Shown here one piece after another: positions 57,053-60,000 of a stretch of DNA of 60,000 nt. Both the position numbers and the translations under genes were made by a program. Under the pieces are notes generated by a model. It was given only the letters and a program-made list of their open reading frames with translations, searched no databases and had not been told where the DNA came from. Every line of letters starts with the position of its first letter. The first letter of the stretch is position 1. Source of the stretch: Hydractinia symbiolongicarpus (lineage: Eukaryota; Cnidaria; Hydrozoa; Anthoathecata; Hydractiniidae); assembly GCF_029227915.1 (NCBI RefSeq), contig NC_079884.1, forward strand, positions 10,294,001 to 10,354,000. The letters are read 5' to 3'.

Positions 57053-57793
57053 TTAAAGATGCTTTTTAAAAAATTCCACACCACCCTCCATGGCTAGCTT
57101 CACATCTCTCGCCACAGCTGGTTTCGACAGATCTCCACGAGTTACCCACCCGTGGTTCATTTCGGAAAATTCTTTAAAAACAAAACCATCACCAAACTTT
57201 CGTTTTAGTATTTCATTCACTCTACCACCCGTTTTATAAAAGTCAGAGTCCGCACCAGCTGGATATAACAATTGAGGTGATATTACTGACTCAGCTAGCT
57301 CTTCCACATTATCTCCAAAGACTTGACCAATATGCACGCTGGGATGCATTGATGCACCGCACTTTATCTTCTCATTTTGACACAAGTGAAATACCTCCCA
57401 TGCGCCTGCGCAAAAACCGAGACAGCCAATATATTTCACGCTTTTACTTTCCATAAAATTTAAAACTTTAGCGGTGTCATCTTTAATCATAGTCTCCCAT
57501 GGGAAATGTTTTAGCCATTCCATAAGCCCGTCCATTGGTTTACCTGCAACCCATGCGTCACCATGGTAAATATCCGGCAAAACCACAAAAAAACCAGCCT
57601 CGGCAAGTTGGTCACAGATCAACCGTATGCGACCACCGTTAAACCCAAATACATCATAGTACACTACTATCGCTTTATCTCCAGAGCCAGTCACATAACA
57701 TGTAAGCCCATCAACATTTTCTTCGTTCCCCTTCGGAGTGTAGTCAGCTGCTAATGCAGGTTCACTACCAATTGGACAACATCCAGTAGACAT
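57053..57793 (-). CDS. Dienelactone hydrolase family protein
   Basis: Alpha/beta hydrolase of the carboxymethylenebutenolidase type, 246 residues from the Met before STGCCPIGSEP. The frame stays open 18 codons upstream (57847), but the family usually starts at this CCPxGS motif, so I take the inner Met. The Cys-Asp-His triad is visible: Cys in the nucleophile elbow GFCAGAW, Asp in AGADSDF, His in MNHGWVTRGD. Length matches eukaryotic DLH proteins. Probably cytosolic, with no signal peptide. The single exon is complete and unspliced. The physiological substrate of animal members is not established from sequence. Confidence 0.93.
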   Translation of the reverse strand: MSTGCCPIGSEPALAADYTPKGNEENVDGLTCYVTGSGDKAIVVYYDVFGFNGGRIRLICDQLAEAGFFVVLPDIYHGDAWVAGKPMDGLMEWLKHFPWETMIKDDTAKVLNFMESKSVKYIGCLGFCAGAWEVFHLCQNEKIKCGASMHPSVHIGQVFGDNVEELAESVISPQLLYPAGADSDFYKTGGRVNEILKRKFGDGFVFKEFSEMNHGWVTRGDLSKPAVARDVKLAMEGGVEFFKKHL

Positions 57794-57847
57794 TATAATT
57801 ACTCTAGAAGCTAATGTACAACAAAATTTATCAAAAAAAACTACCAA

Positions 57848-58753
57848 CGAAATACATACAGTGTGTTTAAGAAGAAAAATGATGATCTAAAAAGTTGACC
57901 CTTAATTTTAAGAGTAGAGTTTTTTCAAAACCAGCAACCCGGGTTGTTGGTTTTGACAAACAACAACACTTTTTAAGAAAAATAGTCAAATTTAAAAAAC
58001 CGTAGACCTAGAAGCAGTTTAGAATACCATCACAGACACTCGAAACAAGTTATTTCGTAATATCTCTAATATCTCTATGGTAACATTCAAAACTCAAATA
58101 ATACTTTTGCTGACGTCAGAATGTCCAATTATCCGAACCTTTGCAGAATATATCGCAGAAGCTGCGACTGGCGGATTATTGACTTCGTGTACCCACACGC
58201 CTGTTAAAGTCGAGATTTCAAAAGTATTGGCCATGCGACTCTTTACCAACTTAAAAATAGCCATCGAAATGACCATTTCCCCAAACATTAATCCACGGTC
58301 TCTTAAGAATACTTCATAAAAAAGTTCCAGTAAACGTCAATATAAAAATTGCTGCATCTCTTTTTGTTGACTCCACCTTCCACCAAAATTCACAGTTGGA
58401 CGTTTTGTAAACACAACAAAATAAAAAAAATGTTAATTTTATCGACAACAACACGAGAATAATTTAGTTTTCAACAATATAAAAGTTACAAATAGTGGAC
58501 ATCCATCAAATTCATTTATCTACATCAAATCAGTAATTGTAAAACACATTCAAAAGCTAAATATCTATCTGACATTTGTCATGACAATTTCGCGTTCGTT
58601 AGTTTCGAAGATTTACTGTCAAGCTAATTATAGCAAACTGTTTTAAGCACTGGTTCCAAAGCAAAGCTCTGGTTTACTCTCATGATCATTAAAAATGTAA
58701 CGATTTTTGGCATCCCACATTGGTCTGATGAACCTTCATGTTGGACACCAACT
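57848..58753. other. Intergenic stretch with an unassigned two-strand open region
   Basis: 58077-58319 is open on the plus strand and 58094-58288 on the minus strand. The minus reading (MVISMAIFKLVKSRMANTF..., TGVWVHEVNNPPVAASAIYS) looks protein-like, but I recognise neither. It may be an exon fragment or chance. Confidence 0.35.
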
Positions 58754-59933
58754 TTATATGTCAATCAATTTCGGCCTGCTTTCACTTTCGATTTGATCAA
58801 TGTATAATTGCACATGTTCGAAACCTTTCTCGTGGTGTTCGTTAAGCAGAATAGCTCCTATCTAATGAGAATCAGGCAAAGATTACTTAGACGTTTCACC
58901 ACGATATCGTAGGGTAAATTACAGAGAAAAAAAAATTAGTGCCAAAATAATTCCGCAGATGATATATCCCACCTGTTTTTTAAATGCATCTCGAAATTCA
59001 TTCATTTCTTTGCGCATTGTTCGACATTTTTCCAATGTTTTAGCTTGACATTCGCGCAGTTGAGCAATCTCCTCTAAGTTACGCTGTATAAATAAATAAA
59101 CAAATGAAGACAACTTGTTGTTCATAAACAAATAGATTAAGTTACTTTAGACGTCGTGATTGGTTATAACATCTTTAAGACGTCGTGATTGGTTATAAAA
59201 ATCCTTTAGACGTCGTGAAAAATCCTTCAGACGTCGTGATTGGTTATAAAAACCTTTTAGACGTCGTGATTGGTTATAAAATCTTTTAGACGTCGTGATT
59301 GGTTATAAAAACCCTTTAGACGTCGTGATTGGCTATAAAACCTTTTAGACGTCGTGATTGGTTATAAAATCCACCTACCTGCATCTCCTCCAAACCGTCA
59401 CACGTGACTGTATATTTTCGAGGGATAATTTTTGGTGTACGAATTGGTTTCTCACCTTTCATGTAACTAACAAAAATATGTTTAATAAATATTAGACACA
59501 GACTACAGAAATATGATGTAAATGTTTTAAATCAGTGTAATAGCGACGATAGGGCGGTTAGTGTATTTGGCTTATAAGAATAAAGAGGTTACAGGTAAAG
59601 ATTCCACCCTGCCACATTTTCAACGTGTTATTAACAGCCAGCTTGTGTTGTGTAAAAAAAGACTGTCAATCAATCAATCAATCAATCAATCGTTAAATAA
59701 TCAATCAATCGATAACTAATCAATCAATCGATAATCAATCAATCAATAAATCCATCGATAATCAATCAACCAATCAATCGATAATCAATCAATCGATAAT
59801 CAATTGATAACTAATCAATCAATCGATAACCAATCAATCAACGAATCAATGAAATTTACCTATTAAATTCGTCTTCAGAAATATTCAGTGATTGCGCATC
59901 TAGGTTTTCACGAATAAACGAAACTGCGCAACA
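58754..59933 (-). CDS. RABGEF1: Rabex-5 (Rab5 guanine nucleotide exchange factor), 3' part only
   Basis: The last four exons I see on the minus strand: 59860-59933, 59379-59466, 58973-59083, 58754-58861. All are GT-AG and in phase, ending at TAA 58754-58756. The first encodes the end of the VPS9 exchange domain (CCAVSFIRENLDAQSLN, EDEFN), matching Rabex-5 closely. A linker and the helical Rabaptin-binding-type coiled coil follow (LEEMQRNLEEIAQLREC, KTMRK-like region). The last exon gives GAILLNEHHEKGFEHVQ and ends PKLIDI. The protein activates Rab5 on early endosomes. If the donor at 58972 (CAG|GTGGGA) is not used, the frame instead ends in a hydrophobic tail at 58919. The N-terminal zinc fingers and most of the VPS9 domain lie beyond the window. 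Confidence 0.88.
59145..59371. repeat. Minisatellite of CCAAT/TATA-like units in a RABGEF1 intron
   Basis: Eight units of 29-30 bp (one cut to 21) with the core ACGTCGTGATTGGTTATAAA. ACGTCG occurs at 59151, 59180, 59210, 59231, 59261, 59290, 59320 and 59349. The array ends 8 bases from the splice donor of exon 59379-59466. Confidence 0.92.
59540..59700 (+). mobile_element. Diverged tRNA-derived SINE
   Basis: Head GGGCGGTTAGTGTATTTGG and a damaged B box (GGTTACAGGTAAAGATTCC) around a CTTATAA loop, as in the copy at 53.46 kb. The shared body word CAGCTTGTGTTG follows, then a TCAA-repeat tail. Confidence 0.6.
59668..59856. repeat. TCAA/ATCGATAA simple repeat
   Basis: About 180 bases of ATCAATCA units interspersed with ATCGATAA, starting as the tail of the SINE and reaching almost to the next RABGEF1 splice donor at 59859. 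Confidence 0.9.
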
Positions 59934-60000
59934 CTAAAAAATATATATGAAACATTTGTAGTCAGCGGATTTGTAGTCAATGTTGAAGACAGATGTAGGT

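Overview
The window looks like AT-rich genomic DNA from an invertebrate metazoan, most likely a cnidarian and possibly a hydrozoan. That rests on spliced animal genes (Sec16, SLC22-type transporter, class C GPCR, Rabex-5), many small foldback elements, and the 'LVPRA...EALGTRL' pseudo-translation that I associate with cnidarian repeats. The species cannot be fixed from the sequence alone.

Layout. 1-13.8 kb: a 26-exon Sec16 gene on the + strand (5' end missing); the reading frame closes through every proposed splice junction. 13.8-19.8 kb: mostly non-coding, with one possible small secreted protein, a 146-bp MITE and a dimeric tandem repeat. 19.85-29.69 kb: a complete P-superfamily-like DNA transposon with 27-bp perfect terminal inverted repeats. 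It carries two convergent genes, a C2H2 zinc-finger protein (+) and a THAP-domain transposase-like protein (-), whose 3' ends are bounded by a mirrored inverted repeat. The THAP gene has been hit twice: by a 653-bp MITE (9-bp target duplication) and by a 5.5-kb non-LTR retrotransposon. Removing both insertions restores one open frame of about 567 codons. 31.5-31.9 kb: a second, unrelated THAP domain gene with a short intron. 33.46-40.49 kb: a full-length BEL/Pao LTR retrotransposon with LTRs that read as identical, a 5-bp target duplication and an open gag-pol frame, so a young insertion. 41.7-44.7 kb: an intronless class C GPCR (-). 45.7-46.1 kb: a decayed Harbinger transposase. 46.35-48.1 kb: a compact cluster of small, abutting or overlapping ORFs of less AT-rich composition, with hairpins and a duplicated TATA-containing motif; it looks foreign to the intron-rich host and is the least explained part of the window. 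49.0-53.4 kb: a nine-exon SLC22-type transporter (-). 53.4-57 kb: SINE and foldback elements. 57.05-57.8 kb: a dienelactone-hydrolase-family enzyme (-). 58.75-60 kb: the last four exons of RABGEF1/Rabex-5 (-), which runs off the right edge.

Functional links. The host genes are unrelated neighbours: ER-exit-site scaffold, amino-acid-type receptor, solute transporter, hydrolase, and Rab5 exchange factor. The mobile fraction dominates 17-41 kb and shows a clear order: P-like element first, then MITE and LINE inside it, with the BEL element separately and recently inserted. The strongest candidates for something undescribed are the two-gene convergent P-like element with its mirrored 3' inverted repeats, and the 46.3-48.1 kb small-ORF cluster.
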